From Stenogyne calaminthoides (lineage: Eukaryota; Streptophyta; Magnoliopsida; Lamiales; Lamiaceae), in NCBI GenBank assembly GCA_037126765.1, contig JBBCBC010000035.1, forward strand, positions 3,472,001 to 3,536,000: a DNA stretch of 64,000 nucleotides. The letters run 5' to 3'. Shown here in pieces: positions 35,200 to 47,344 of the stretch. Below the pieces are notes generated by a model. It was given only the letters and a program-made list of their open reading frames with translations, ran no database searches and was not told the origin of the DNA. How positions within the stretch are numbered: the first letter of the stretch is position 1; every line of letters begins with the position of its first letter. The position numbers and the translations under genes are program-made.

Positions 35200-37330
35200 G
35201 ACCCCTAGATTTACGATTATAGGGTAGGTACGATTGCTACCATCAAAAGATTCATATCTTTTTCGCATAGGTGGTTTTTGAGTTTACGAAGCATGCTTAT
35301 TAGGCAAATGACCTTGATTGGGTCTCGATTGGACTTCCCTTTTTGTGAGTTGTCTTTTTCGATTCGATCTGTTGATCGAAGTTGAGGTCTCTTCAGAAGA
35401 ACTAGGTTCTTCTGTTGATTCCTCGACTGATGCTTTACCAGTTGGGGTCCATTTCTGTTCCCCTTCTGGTTAGGCACATACCTTACCTGCTCAACTGGTC
35501 TTTTTCCCTTATTAGATACATGTTTGGCTTTTGGTGTATCTTTGTCGAAAAACTTCGTCGATTACACCTTTTTGAGATGAATCGATCGGGGCTTTTGAGG
35601 ATGTGGAAGGGTTCTCATAGCTAAGTCCTTCTTGTTAATCGTTGTTCGAAAATAGGCGTTCATGTCTTGAACGGTTTTAGATGATTTTGAAAAAACCTCT
35701 ATTTTCTTCGCTGATTATCCTCGAAATTTTAGACTTTCATGCTTTTGGAACCTCGCCGAATTTTGCTTGCGGATTTTGAAGTCATCGATTGTTTTTTTGT
35801 TAATTGCTTGATCTTTGATCTCTTCTCCCGATCGAAGCTTTAACTTCGAGAATTTTAAATTTCTCGATTGCCTTCGAAAGATTTTCAAATGATCTAAGTT
35901 CGGAGGCTTTTCTTGAGATCATTTTCTTTAGCAAGTCGATTATTTACGTCGTCCTCGACTTATCATTTTTGAGTCTTAGCATAAATTCTCTTCATTGGAG
36001 AGATCCTCAAGCAATTGCTCCGGTAGAGTCTTGGTCAATTTCCCGAGTTTTTAATGATAAAGAGTCTTGACTAACGATTAGTTTTTTGGAGGTTACCTCG
36101 ATTGGTCCTCCACGGCCATCAGTGAGATCTCATCATCGTCTTGTATCGATCTTCATTTTCACAGGTCAACAAAGATCTTGATCGGTCAAGTCTTCTAAAA
36201 TATCCAGAGTCCTCGGAGGGTAGATATCACATTCTATACATGGCTCTTCTATCCCTATAACGCGTTGCTCTCTTACGAAATCTTTTCCCCTTTCTCTTGG
36301 CGTCAGTCCACTTAGTGACCTCTTCTCCAAGATTATCCTTGATCCATTTCCTTCCAGAATCACTTGCATATGACCTATCGGACTTTTTCGATCTAATCAA
36401 AATCTTTTATTAATTGGTTATCTCTTCCTTCCTTAGTCTGATTATCTCTTTTCCTTTCATCTCTGTGATCCTCCGATCATCGATCACAGTTCTTTCTGGA
36501 GATCCGTTGGGTGATCTCCTATCTCTCCTGGCTATGTTGATAGTCCTTATAAAACCTTCGATACTTACCAAGTTGGACGCTTTCTCAAGCTTCCTCGTAA
36601 GCGGAGCGATCTGTTTATCATTATATTCCCAACGAGTTCGTTGGCCTTCGTTCTCTGGTTGCCTTAAAAGTAATCGATTTTTGAAGTTGAGGCTTATTGG
36701 GCACCTCATCTTCATCGAACTTTGTCCTCTTTCAATCAAATCGAACTCGTGAGCTTTAAATAATAGAACAAGCTACTTGTTCATTTTTGAAATGTCTTGG
36801 CAATCCTTGATTTACCTTCATGTCCCATTTCTTGGTGAGAGACCTTAAAATTTTGTAGTTTATATCTTTATCGAATCTCTCTACCAAGTTCTCGAAGTTT
36901 ATTGACATCGTAATCCTTCCATCGAGTTCGTTGATGGTTTTCGTTAAAGATCTCTTGATTTTTTGAACTTCACCATTAAACAAGACGGCTAGTTTATCTG
37001 TTCATTTCCCTCGCATATCTCTTGAGTATCCCATTGCTTTCGCATTTGAATATTAATCTTTTCCTTGGTGACCTTATCCATTGTTTTCATGATAATGTGC
37101 CTTGCGATAGTATCTAGAGTGTGCGACTTTCTTTCCTCTCGATCCATCAAGGCCGGGCTTTTTCCAAACTTCCCGGCAAAGTCATCTCCTCCAACCGCAT
37201 CTCGTAATATATGATGATGGGTCCTCTTTCGATGACTTCCATCATTCGCCACTTGATCGAACCTAGATGGTTGGACATATATATGGCCCAATCTGCATAC
37301 TCATCGATTGAGAACTTGGCAGATCATGAT
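35200..37330 (-). pseudogene. Gag region of inner SIRE-like element
   Basis: It lies between the 5' LTR and the protease. Fragments at 37291-36989, 36983-36756, 36739-36410 and 36369-36166 follow the layout of the outer gag. KILRSLTKKWDMKVNQG near 36850 corresponds to the outer block KILRGLSKKWDIHA, which fixes the identity. A zinc knuckle is not readable in one frame. The Lys/Asn-rich linker at 35477-35217 corresponds to the outer linker at 40926-40303. Confidence 0.68.
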
Positions 37331-37485
37331 ACATACCGAGGTGTTATCCATGCTTTGAAAATTTTGGAAAATGAATGAGTTTTAAAAAAAGGTTTTTTCA
37401 AGATCAGTTCGATCACCACAAAGATTCTTCCTCAAGAATCGATGATACACAAAAGTCGATTTAGTCTAGAACCAAAATCACCACT

Positions 37486-38738
37486 TGTTGGTCTCGAAAA
37501 TTGTGAGGGCGTAAAGCGAGGGTGAAAACTTAAAAACTTTTGTGCAAAATGTGGGCGAACAAAAGTAATGATAAATAACTTCTCGATCGCTGAAATAAAT
37601 AAATTTAACGATTGTCGAACAAGTTTTACGTAAAAACCACCTTTTGATAAATCAATTCCAAAGTTAATCTTTTAATCATTGACCGATAAGTTTGATCGAT
37701 CGGAGGGTGTTAATCGATCTCAACATGGAATATGTATGCGAAAAATTGTGTAATCGCTTAATCAAAGCGGTAAAGGCACACAAGATTTATAGTGGTTCGG
37801 ACAAACAAGTCCTATTTTTCCTGAGGGCACCTACTTAACCAACATTTTGTTTTATGTGTAAGTCAACACGAAGACACCAACTAGATGTTTAAGGAGTTCA
37901 CTCTCAACCGATCCCGGAGATCAAAACTAGAAACCCTAGTTTCTTGCTAAACAACTTAACCTAACTTGGGGGTTTGGGTAAGATTGTTTTGGTTCCAACT
38001 ATGAAATCTTTTCTTTGCGTATATAAACTATACACTAGATGAAAAGATTTTTTTAAGAACTTATGGGATGAACACTTAATAAAATTAATCTTCTTGTTCA
38101 TGTTCTTTTTAAATCGATATTAGCTTGAGCTTCTTGATTGTTCACCGTTGTTTTTTCACTTTGTAATCCCATTATATATAGACCTTGAAATCAAAGAAAC
38201 CTTGGAGAACAATTTGAATTTCAGGCTATATTTGGTCTTCATGTGGCGTCTTGAATAAAAGTGAATTCAACCGTTTGAGAGAGGTAATCAAATCCCACAA
38301 TTGCGGCTCATCAATTTTGTTCTTATTGGATAGCATCTCACTTTGTTCTTCCAACTAAGGTTGACATTCTTCTTTCGATTTTTAAGCATCATTTCACCGG
38401 TGAGTGACTTTGATTCAATAATTAAATTGAATGTCAATAATATGATTCTTAATCTCTCTTACTCTCATCCCGATCTTTAAGTATTACGCGTTTGAGCTTT
38501 ATGACTTCAAATGAGATATCCGATTAGATCGAAACTCCATTATCTTCTGTTCTTGTCTTATTCCTCAAACAACTTTGAGTCTTTATTCTACACATATTGA
38601 AAATATGTGACATATCTTTTCTCGGTTTTCTATACAATCATTATCAACTTAGGATATAAACATCATTTCAATGTGTCCGACCGTCCTATTACATGTTTTT
38701 GGAACTTTCATCAAAACTATAAATTTCATCGAGCGTAT
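37486..38738 (-). repeat. 5' LTR of inner SIRE-like element (about 1250 bp, damaged)
   Basis: It aligns with 25397-26881 in the same orientation, from TGTTGGTCTCGAAAA to ACTATAAATTT near 38733, but lacks about 230 bp in scattered gaps. The terminal CCCAACA is not readable. The primer binding site expected next to 37486 is also missing: the text goes from AAATCACCACT straight into the LTR. Block 38414-38459 is identical to 47623-47668 and is foreign to the LTR. Confidence 0.75.
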
Positions 38739-40256
38739 GATACTAAAATAAAAGAGTGAAGAATCGTAAGACTATCAGATCACCGTTTTATTTACAAACT
38801 TTTCTCGATGTAACATGTAATCAACATTTTTAATGAGAAAAGTTTATTTTCGATCCTAAGACAAAGTCTCATTGTCTTCTCGATTATATGCTCTTAATCG
38901 TTCTATTTTTTATCAATCAAATTTGGTTTCTCAAAGTGTTTTGGTTTCATCAAAAAGGGGAAATTGTTGGGAAATTTATAGTTTTGATGAAATTCCAAAA
39001 ACACATGTAATAGGACCAAATTAATGGTGGTATGTGTTTTTATATTACTGCTATAGGAGACCAAAAAATAATGATTGTATAGAACAACCGATGAAATAGA
39101 TAGGTCACATATTGAGGGGGAAACTCAATATGTATAGGTCGATCCGAAAACTCAAAGGACGGTTATCCGATGGTGCCGTAATGCAAGACAAGAACTTAAG
39201 ATCGAATCCGATCTAGTCGGATATCTCAAATGGGTCATAAAGCTCAAACTCGTAATACTTAAAGATCGATGACTTCCGGAAGACCTACATCGGTCGAGTC
39301 CGCTAGTTGAAGCTAAGTCAACCGCACTGAAGATTCCATCAGTAGACCGATCGATTCCGACCGACAAATCTTTTGAAATCGATGCTTCACCTAATCATAC
39401 GCCTATGATCCGAATAAAAGAATGTCAACCTTAGTTGGAAGAACAACACCGAAAAGTGAGTCTGCTATCCAATAAGAACAAGACAATGATCGAGCTTCCA
39501 AGAATTGCGAGGATGCTACCTCTCAGAACGGCTACAAAATACAGATTCACGCTTTTGGCCATGCCGCCTCAAGACGTTTTTCAAGCTCGTGTTTTTTTTC
39601 AAATTTCTCTCCAACGCTTTTTGATTTCAAGGTCTATATATATGGGATTACACTTTAGAGTGAAAACAATAAACGCCGAACAATTCTCTTAATATCGATT
39701 TCCTAACAAGAACACGAACAAGAAGATTAATTTTTATTAAGTGTTCATCCCATAAGTTCTTAGCATAGAAATTTTTCATCTAGTCAAAGATTTATAAGTA
39801 AAAGATTTCATAGTCGGTCACTAACTCCTTAAACATCTAGTTGGTGTCTTGTGTTGGACTTACACATAAAACAAAGTCCGGGTTAAGTTTGCCCCTTATG
39901 ATAAAAGATGGATGTAGGACTTTGTCCGAACCACTATAAATGGGATGATTAACTATAAATGATAAATAGCCATACATATTCCAATTGAGATCGATTAGCA
40001 CCAAAAGTTATTTTGACACTTCATTCAACCGATTAAAATTTGGAATCATTTATTTTTTTTTTTCACACGGGTAAAATTTTTTCCCAACACATCAAACTCT
40101 TTACCAATCGTTTTTTCAAAGATTTTGGTTATCGACCAAACCGATTCACTCACACTATAAAATCGCCTCACACCTGATTTGCACAAAAGTTTTCAGAAGT
40201 CTATTCACCCCTCCCCTCTAGACTTCTGCCCTCACAAAACCCGTTCGGGACCTACA
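38739..40256 (+). repeat. Inverted copy of inner-element 3' end (internal tail, PPT, LTR)
   Basis: 38739-38964 is the reverse-complement counterpart of about 26882-27105, including GAGTGAAGAATCGTAAGAC and the polypurine tract AAAGGGGAAAT ending at 38964. 38965-40256 is a plus-oriented LTR, from TGTTGGGAAATTT to ACCTACA. It abuts the target duplication TGTCT, so this end took part in integration. At 39954-39971 and beyond it contains text shared with 48648-48665. Confidence 0.82.
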
Positions 40257-40261
40257 TGTCT

Positions 40262-40926
40262 TCATTCAGCTCAGTGCCCTTTTCCTTTACCTGAAAAACA
40301 AATCAGGTCTTAGGTACCCATTTGGTGTAGGGTCCTACAATGTTAGTTGTACCTTTTGGAATCCAAATCTGCCTGATAACTCTAATTACATTAGAGTGGC
40401 TGATTTGTCTCCCATAAACATCTACATACACATTTACCACCCTAGGTGCCTTGGCAGTATCCTGTGTATGAGTGCCAGCCTTAGCATGAACATGAGCCTT
40501 AGAGTTCTTCTTGGGTTTAGGCCTCTTGTTCCAATGTTTTGGCTTTGGTGTAACTGGTCTATGTCTCTGATGACTTGGGTTCAGGAAACCTTTACCCTTA
40601 GGTAAGTGGGGTTTAGGTTGCCTGTACTGAAATTGAGGTCTTTCAGTAATCTGAGGACTTGGTCTTTTCAGTTGAGAGTATCTCTGCTGAGTGTTTCTCT
40701 TCTGAAAATTCCTCTGATGGTTCAAAGGCCAGATCTCTTGAGTTGATATTCTTAATTTTTTTTTTTTGAAGTCTTGGCTCAAGATTTCAAATGATTGTTC
40801 GTTTTTTCTAGCCTTTTCCTGAGGTTTGGGCTTTCTATCCTGAACCTTCAATTTTTCTGAAACCATAGGTCCTTTACCCTTGTCTAAAAAATAACTTTTT
40901 TCTTGATGAAGATTGGTACATGCCAT
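40262..40926 (-). pseudogene. Gag-protease linker of outer SIRE-like element
   Basis: This Lys/Pro/Gln-rich segment joins gag to protease. It starts MACTNLHQEKSYFLDKGKGP just after the solo LTR at 42754/40930 and includes TPKPKHWNKRPKPKKNSKAH and RVIRQIWIPKGTTNIVGPYT, a block that often precedes the protease in these elements (WVPKT near the end). A stop follows WVPKT at about 40303. The frame then continues toward 40262, where the inner element interrupts the sequence. Confidence 0.8.
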
Positions 40927-40929
40927 CGG

Positions 40930-42754
40930 TGTTGGGGAATGAGTTTGCTCTTCTATTCAATATTTAAATACAAATTTAATTCATTAATTATTACTAGCAT
41001 GAATTAATCCTATATTAATTCAAATAATAATTGCAACAACATATCATGCATATAAAAAAAAAGCCACGTAAAACCTCGCATGCGTTATCTACGGGTTTTA
41101 CGTGAACGTACCTGGATGGCAAAGACTTTGGTCCTGACGGACTAACCAAAAGGACTTCCCAAGTATTCCCTTAGCCCTTGTTCAACTATCCTAAAAGGAC
41201 ACTCCCAATTAACAAAAGGAAAAAATAAACTTTGTTGCACCACCTTTGTGGATTTGCTAATATTTCCAGCACATGGAATTGTACTTGGGAATGAACTAAT
41301 CATTCCCTATTTATAGGAGAGGGGTTGTCGAAATTTTTAGTGAGATATCAATGTGGGAAAAGACTTTTCTTGGTCACCAAGAAATCTTGAATATATCTCC
41401 TATATTCTTTTTCCCATAACTAAAATATTCCACAAAAATTCCACCTCCTCAAAATATGGATTTTTTTCGAAAATTTTAATGTGCAAGATACCAAGATTTG
41501 GATCTTCTTGAACTTATGAGATATTCTTGTATTTTAAGAAATACATATCTTCCATAATATCTTTTCATGAAAATCAAGAAAATCTTTCTTGCCCATTATA
41601 TTTCCTATTTTTCGAAAATTTCAATATAGATAAGCTAGTGGGAGATTTCTTTAATTTAATGAGATAATCTTGTATTCCAAGAATACATATCTTCATTCCA
41701 TAACAAAATTCAAAGAAAATCTTTCTCCCATCATATCTATAAATTTCGAAATAATGGTTGGAAAATTAAGCAACAATATTTATTTTATTTTAATCACCTT
41801 TTCAGTTATTGGACTATTTGTTGGGCTACTCAGGGGGCCTTTAGGAGAATTAAGATTGGACCTTCTAATGGATCTTGAATATCTAATATTGAGCCACAAT
41901 ATAATTCAAGCCCATAAATATTAATTAATCCCACTACATATATAATATTGCACTATCCATCTTAACCCATATTACGCGATATGGCTCCATCATTATTTCC
42001 GTGTTTAAGATTATCTAGCCCATTAATTAATTCAAGCCAAAATAGCTTTCCGTTAATTAATATCTTTTGTCCTTGGTCGAGAATCCGGTTCAACATTATT
42101 ATCCATACCGAAAACTAATTCCACTTGCAAGATTTGGTATGATAAAACTTATGAACCTCCCAGAACCAAATCAAACAAAGCGTACTTGCACACGATTCTT
42201 CGTATTAAATCTTAGAAATTACATGTGACCAATAATATTGCCCAAGATAAAAAGTATTGAATCTCACTGATTCGCTACCCATGACAAGTCAAAGCAATAA
42301 TTACCAATCACACGTGATCCTATTTAAGGGACGAAGGTTAAGAAACAACGAACCACTGAGGTCTAATTCTTCCTTGTTCAGTTCTGAAGAATTTATCCTC
42401 CTGTAGGTCCTATTCAGCGCATCAGTCATGCACTAGTGTAATCTCTTGGTCAAGACAAACCAATCTGAGCCTTACACCTCAACCTTTCGTGATGGGTTGT
42501 TCATTTCCATCTAGGTCGTGAATGGCGTACTTTTAGTTACAAGGAACTGTTAATTTAATCTTCTGTGATCTGGTATCACTAAATTAAGTACAGTGTAACA
42601 CGTACTAATTATTGAACAGTTATGCAGTAAATATATATAAAATTCAATCATATTTAAAGCATCAGTGATAAACAATTTATTTCAGTAAATAAGTCTGAAA
42701 ATTCAGTTTTGATTATACAAAGTAAAAAGCATACTTTTCAGTATAATCCCAACA
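40930..42754 (-). repeat. Solo LTR of copia family shared with 61105-62953 (1825 bp)
   Basis: Plus-strand text starts TGTTGGGGAATGA and ends ATAATCCCAACA. It aligns along its whole length with the LTR at 61105-62953, which orients it as minus. The promoter is probably TATTTATA at 41308-41315 (plus-strand text). The flanks are ATCGG (40925-40929) and ACCGG (42755-42759). Joining the gag frames across it implies that the original target was ACTGG, so both copies appear altered at the same CTG. No internal region remains. Confidence 0.9.
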
Positions 42755-44542
42755 ACCGGTTTAACAAAGACAGTCTTAGTGCTACTAGAAGCATCATTCA
42801 GAAGACCTTGTGAGGTTCCCCCTGGATTATATCCTAATCCAACCTTTATAGTTGCAGGTCTTTGATAACTCTGAATTTCATCTATTACTTTAGATGCAGA
42901 ATTCAATATAGCTAACTTTCTCCGCACACTATCCTCACTTTTCTTTAGAGTTTCATGCTTCTAAAAGAGGTCATTGAATTCAGTCCTGATAAGCTGATTT
43001 TCCTCAGTGGATTTCTCTAATTTTCCATTCAGGATCTCTATCACTTTCTCTTTTTCTGAGAGTTGTACTTTCAGAACATCCAGTTCATCAGTAGTTCCCA
43101 TTAATTGAGAAGTGATCTCAGCAGTATTAGAGTCTTTCCACCTTAGATTTTCAGCAGTAAGTTCCTTATTCTGCTCTTGAGTTTTTATGAGCATTTATTG
43201 TACACAGAATAGTCCTTCAAAGATTCTCAAAAGAATCCACCAGGTCAAAGTTACTGGTTACAGATGAACTTGATAACTCGGGTGTTTATGTAGGAGCAAC
43301 AACAGAGATAGAAGAATTTACCTCCTCCATAGCAACAAGGCAGATATCATCACTGTCACTATCTGAGAATATCTCATCTGAAGAACTGGATCCTTCTTCA
43401 GATTGTTCTTCTTCTTCAGCAATCATAGCCTTCTTGCTAGAGATTTTTCTGTCTCTCTTGGCTTGTCTCTCCTTTCTTTCTTTGGCACTCAGCTCAGGAC
43501 AATCATACTGGAAGTGACCTTTCTTCTGGCAGTTGTAGCATCTGTTGGTATCATCATCCTGATCACTTTCCTCCTTGGTCTTGGAGTCCTTCTTCCATGA
43601 TGAAGATCCTTCCGTTTTGTGGTCCTTTCTTCTCTCAGTGGATCTGTCCTCAGCTTCTGAGTTATTCCTGTTTTTGTACCTGTGGTTCCTGTAATATTTC
43701 TTATATTTTCCATATCTGCTATTGAGTCTTTCAAACCTCCTTGCCATATGTACTAGCTTATCCTCTTGCTCATCCTGATTTTTGGCAAGTGAATTCTCAG
43801 ACTCTCTAGATTTACAGGATTTCTCTTTGGCTTTGAAAGCCACATTCTTGCTAGATGAAGAATCATCTTTGCTATCAGATTTCTTAGTTTTCTTGTCAAT
43901 CACAAACTCATAAGCTTTCAGTTCGGAGAAAACTTGTTGGTATGGCATGGAATCAATATTTTTGGTCTTTTCAATCACCACAGCATGTATATCCCATTTC
44001 TTAGATAATCCTCTAAGAATTTTCAGTGCCACTTCTCTCTGTGGGTATCTTTTCCCAAGAGCATTCAGATCATTCATAATGCTAGTGAATCTAACTTCCA
44101 ATTTGTCAATGGATTCACCATCTTACATTTCAAAGCTGTCAAACTTTCCAATAGCAATAGAAAGTTTGTTTTATTTAATATGATCTGTGCCTTGACACAT
44201 GATAGCAAGTGTGTCCCATATTTCTTTGGCAGTTTCACAGTGAGAGATCATCCCCATAACACCATCATCAATAGTGCTATATAGAGTATCTTTAGCAATG
44301 TAGTCCAAGTTGACTAACTTTCTCTCATCAGGAGTAAGTTGATCATGAGGTTTAGGAAATTCATCTCTGGGATCATTCCTCTCAGTATCAGTGATTCTGG
44401 GAATTACAATAGTGTATTTGAATGGTCCTTCAGAAACCACTCTCCACATTCTTTCATGTTTGGAATACAGATGTGCCTGCATTCTCAATCTCCATAGGTC
44501 ATAGCTCTCAACAGAGAACATAGGAAGTTTCTTAGAAGGCAT
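42755..44542 (-). pseudogene. Gag of outer SIRE-like element
   Basis: The start ATG at 44542 opens MPSKKLPMFSVESYDLWRLR, the typical UBN2/DUF4219-type gag beginning. LTPDERKLVNLDYIAKDTLY follows, and after two stops (near 44171 and 44125) the same frame continues with LKILRGLSKKWDIHAVVIEK. The nucleocapsid zinc knuckle CYNCQKKGHFQYDC (CX2CX4HX4C) lies near 43520, followed by a Ser/Asp/Glu-rich tail with DEIFSDSDSDDICLVA. A frame change near 43280 leads to a coiled-coil segment at 43194-42961 (LTAENLRWKDSN, KLEKSTEENQLIRTEF) and a C-terminal part at 42927-42755 ending TVFVKPV. Gag forms the particle and binds RNA. Few lesions are present, so it was active fairly recently. Confidence 0.92.
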
Positions 44543-44648
44543 GATGAATGAGCCTTGTAAGATATCAGCAGTGAGATCTATTCAGTAGACCACCAAAGTC
44601 TTTACAGCAAATAAGACTATGGCTACCAAAGCAAGTGGTCAAAATGAA

Positions 44649-44666
44649 CCACTGCTCTGATACCCC
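44649..44666 (-). promoter_or_regulatory. Primer binding site (initiator tRNA-Met), outer SIRE-like element
   Basis: The minus strand reads GGGGTATCAGAGCAGTGG, one base from the LTR end at 44668. GGTATCAGAGC fits initiator tRNA-Met. It proves that the right LTR is the 5' LTR. Confidence 0.9.
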
Positions 44667-44667
44667 T

Positions 44668-46546
44668 TGTTGGTCCCGGTGCAAACGAGTCTTACATGTG
44701 TATGGGGGGGGGGGAATACACGTGTTCAGTGATTTTTTAAAACTTTTCTGTCACTGTGATCAGAAGGGTCAGGTTGTCCTGATAATTTTGCCCTGATAAG
44801 CACAAATCGCCCTGAGTTCAAAGTCTACTGAGACAATGATCCTGAACAGCTTTCAGAAGTTTCAGATTAGCCCAATTGATCCTGAGTTTTATCAGAGATC
44901 CTGAGAAGCTTGGATCAGATAATTATCTTACTGAGCACTCAGATGAAGTTGATTCAGTTTGGTAACTATCTGTTCTAGCTAATCAAGAGTGCATAATTGT
45001 TGGCCCTAAGTCTATACTTGTTTTAGCTTGCTGAAAATCTTCTTCCTTTAATAAAACAGTGGTTAAGGCTGTGATCAATTTGATGCAAGTTCAGTGGATT
45101 GGTTCCAACTGAATATCAGTAAAGTATGCTTTCAGTGAAAATATGCAACAGATATAATGTAGTACAAAAAGCAAACATCATAGCAATTATAGTGGTTCAG
45201 AGACTCAAGCTCCTACATCCACTCTCTCTGATCTTCAGAGAAATTCCTTAACACACTTCTCCTAAAGCTTTCAGGCTGACTCACTGCAGCTTACTAACTT
45301 TTCTACCTTGAGTTTTCTGGCTGACTCACTGCAGCTTACTAACTCAATACACACAAGCTTTCTGACTGTCTAAAACAGTTTACTCGCTTCTTCTCTAGAG
45401 TTTTCTGGCTGACTAACCTGCAGCTTACTCACTCTTTATAACTCTAACTCACCAACAAATCACATACACTCAAACTACCTTATCAAGGGTTTGGGCTGGG
45501 TTGGTTTCCAACTAGGGTGAGATATCCTTTGACAATAAGAACAAATTCAAAGGCTAGGATATCTCTTATAAGCTTTGGATATATCTATCAAATCTAGGCT
45601 TAGAGTAATGAGCTCTCTTGAATGTGAAACACTTGGGAAATCTTAGGTTTTTCGAGTGCTTCAATTTGCAAGAATACGAATGAGCTCTGGAGTTGCTTTG
45701 ATTTCCCGTAACCTTTCAATGGTGAAGGTCACTGGTATTTATAGGCAACTTCTCCAATGGTCACTCATTGAAAAACTATCCGTTGGAAGAGAGAGCTTCA
45801 AGAGTTTTCCTCTTCTGGTTATAAATAAACGACTATTTTTAGGGTTTGAACACACCCTTGCATGTTTTAGGAAATATGCAGCCATGTAGCCAATCACTTA
45901 TTTTTGCAGTCTGGAACATAGTACTACTGACATAGTTCAGTGCCCTGTCGTTTTCAGTGTCAGTAAAGTACAGTGTTGTCTTCCTCTAATTGGTTCTTAT
46001 CTTCAGTGAATGTAGACAAACAAAACGGCTCTTTTTAGGTCAATCTGAATGAGATAACCTTAAACAACACTTAGTTCTAGTTCCTTTTGTCTGCACTTTG
46101 AATATTTTGGGCAACATTTATTCTTTATAAATGTGTGTCTTCCTCAGTTTTGTATGTACTCAGATAGATATTCTTGATCTCTGAACATTGATTTTACACG
46201 AGTCTTGATAACCGAGTTTTTTCAGATCTCTTAAGTCTTGATATTTTTTTGAGTCTTCATATGTTACGAGTCTTGATATCTTCTTAGTCTTGATATTTTT
46301 TCGAGTTTTCAGAACTTCGAGTCTTGATTTTATGAGTTTTTCCATAACTTCGAATTCAAGATCTTCTGAGTCTTCAGTAACTTTAAAATTCCCTGATCTA
46401 TATCTACATACTATACATGGTGCAGATAACTCCTGAAATCACCCTATACTGAAAACCTGACTTAGACTATCAAGATTATCCTGAACATGTCATACTCAGG
46501 GATTTTGGGATCTAATCAAAATCTTTATTAAATTCATCTCCCAACA
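44668..46546 (-). repeat. 5' LTR of outer SIRE-like element (1879 bp)
   Basis: Plus-strand text starts TGTTGGTCCCGG and ends CTCCCAACA. It is close to the LTR at 15702-17512 over its length. A TATA box TATTTATA lies at 45736-45743 (plus-strand text), with GGTCACTGG before it and TCTCCAATGG after it. It holds a run of G at about 44703-44714 and GAGTCTTGATAT-type repeats at 46190-46380. Confidence 0.94.
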
Positions 46547-47344
46547 TTTCTTTTTTTTTTTTTCTTGGGGGAATAGTGGATGTGACGGTGCCTTGAGGAG
46601 GATGAAAAATAAGAGTAATTTTATTTTGGGAGATTTATAAATGTAGAATTGTAAAGATTTTTGGTGAGTTTATTGGCTCCCAATATCAAAATTTTAATTT
46701 AAAACTCACATTATTATGAATATAAATAATATAACTGAATGTCAATAGAAAATTTAAATTTATATTAGTCCAAAATAATACTCTAATGTATAAAATATTT
46801 GGTGACAACAATGACCGTGTGTTAGCATGGATGCAATACTAGTATTGTTTAATATACCTTGTATCATTGCAAACATAAAATTCCTTCCTTTCACATGTCG
46901 TAGTAAGAGTACTACAATGATAATATTCACCAAAAAATCACCTCAGAAACATTTGAAACTACAGTTGGTTGCACTCGTCTATCCACCTCCCTTATTATGC
47001 CACCAACGCTCTTGTTTGAAAAACTTGACACCAAAAGTAGATGAATTTAAGAAAAACAAAAGTTCTCAACAGAGGAGGGATAATCACAAGCTCTCAATTT
47101 AGGAGATATATACAAAACAGATCGCCGCCAATCCCAAAAATTGCAAACGGAAAAAGAACACAAAATGTGAACAAAAGTAGTGATAAATAGGCGGAAATAA
47201 ATAAATATTGCGAACAAGAAACGTAAAAAGTACCTTCAACAATAAAGTAACAGAGATACATAGTTCGAATTAAGGAGAGAGAGAAAAAATGAAGAAGGCA
47301 TCAGAAAGAGGGTTTCTCCTATTATTTTTTTGTCTTTAAACATT
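46547..47344. other. AT-rich flank, no gene seen
   Basis: The stretch begins with a T-run at the insertion site. Open frames are short and show no domain. Text at about 47161-47230 is collinear with pieces of the inner LTR at 37545-37635, see findings. Confidence 0.55.

Larger units (their letters stand above)
25397..40256 (-). mobile_element. Inner SIRE-like composite insertion with inverted extra 3' end
   Basis: A perfect 5-bp duplication TGTCT flanks the whole (25392-25396 and 40257-40261). From left to right: 3' LTR (minus), polypurine tract, env-like gene, RNase H/RT, integrase/protease and gag (all minus), 5' LTR (minus), then an inverted piece made of the last 200-odd bp of the internal region, polypurine tract and LTR (plus). 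Both outer termini are therefore LTR 3' ends (ACCTACA facing outward). The coding text is heavily broken and very poor in CAG/CTG, see findings. The family is that of the solo LTR at 6878-8362. Confidence 0.88.
15702..46546 (-). mobile_element. SIRE-like Ty1/copia retrotransposon, complete but nested
   Basis: Both LTRs, primer binding site, gag, protease, integrase, RT, RNase H, env-like gene and polypurine tract are present in the order expected for a SIRE/Maximus-type element on the minus strand. It spans 30.8 kb because it holds two later insertions: a SIRE-like composite at 25397-40256 and a solo LTR at 40930-42754. Removing those leaves roughly 14 kb. Flanks are TTTCA (15697-15701) and TTTCT (46547-46551), a target duplication with one mismatch in a T-rich site. 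Genes are broken by few stops, so this is the least decayed SIRE-like copy here. Confidence 0.93.

Noticed and set aside
38739..40256. Independent second insertion of a plus-strand element
   Set aside because: It has no target duplication of its own, lacks a 5' end, and shares TGTCT with the left terminus of the inner element, so one composite insertion is simpler.
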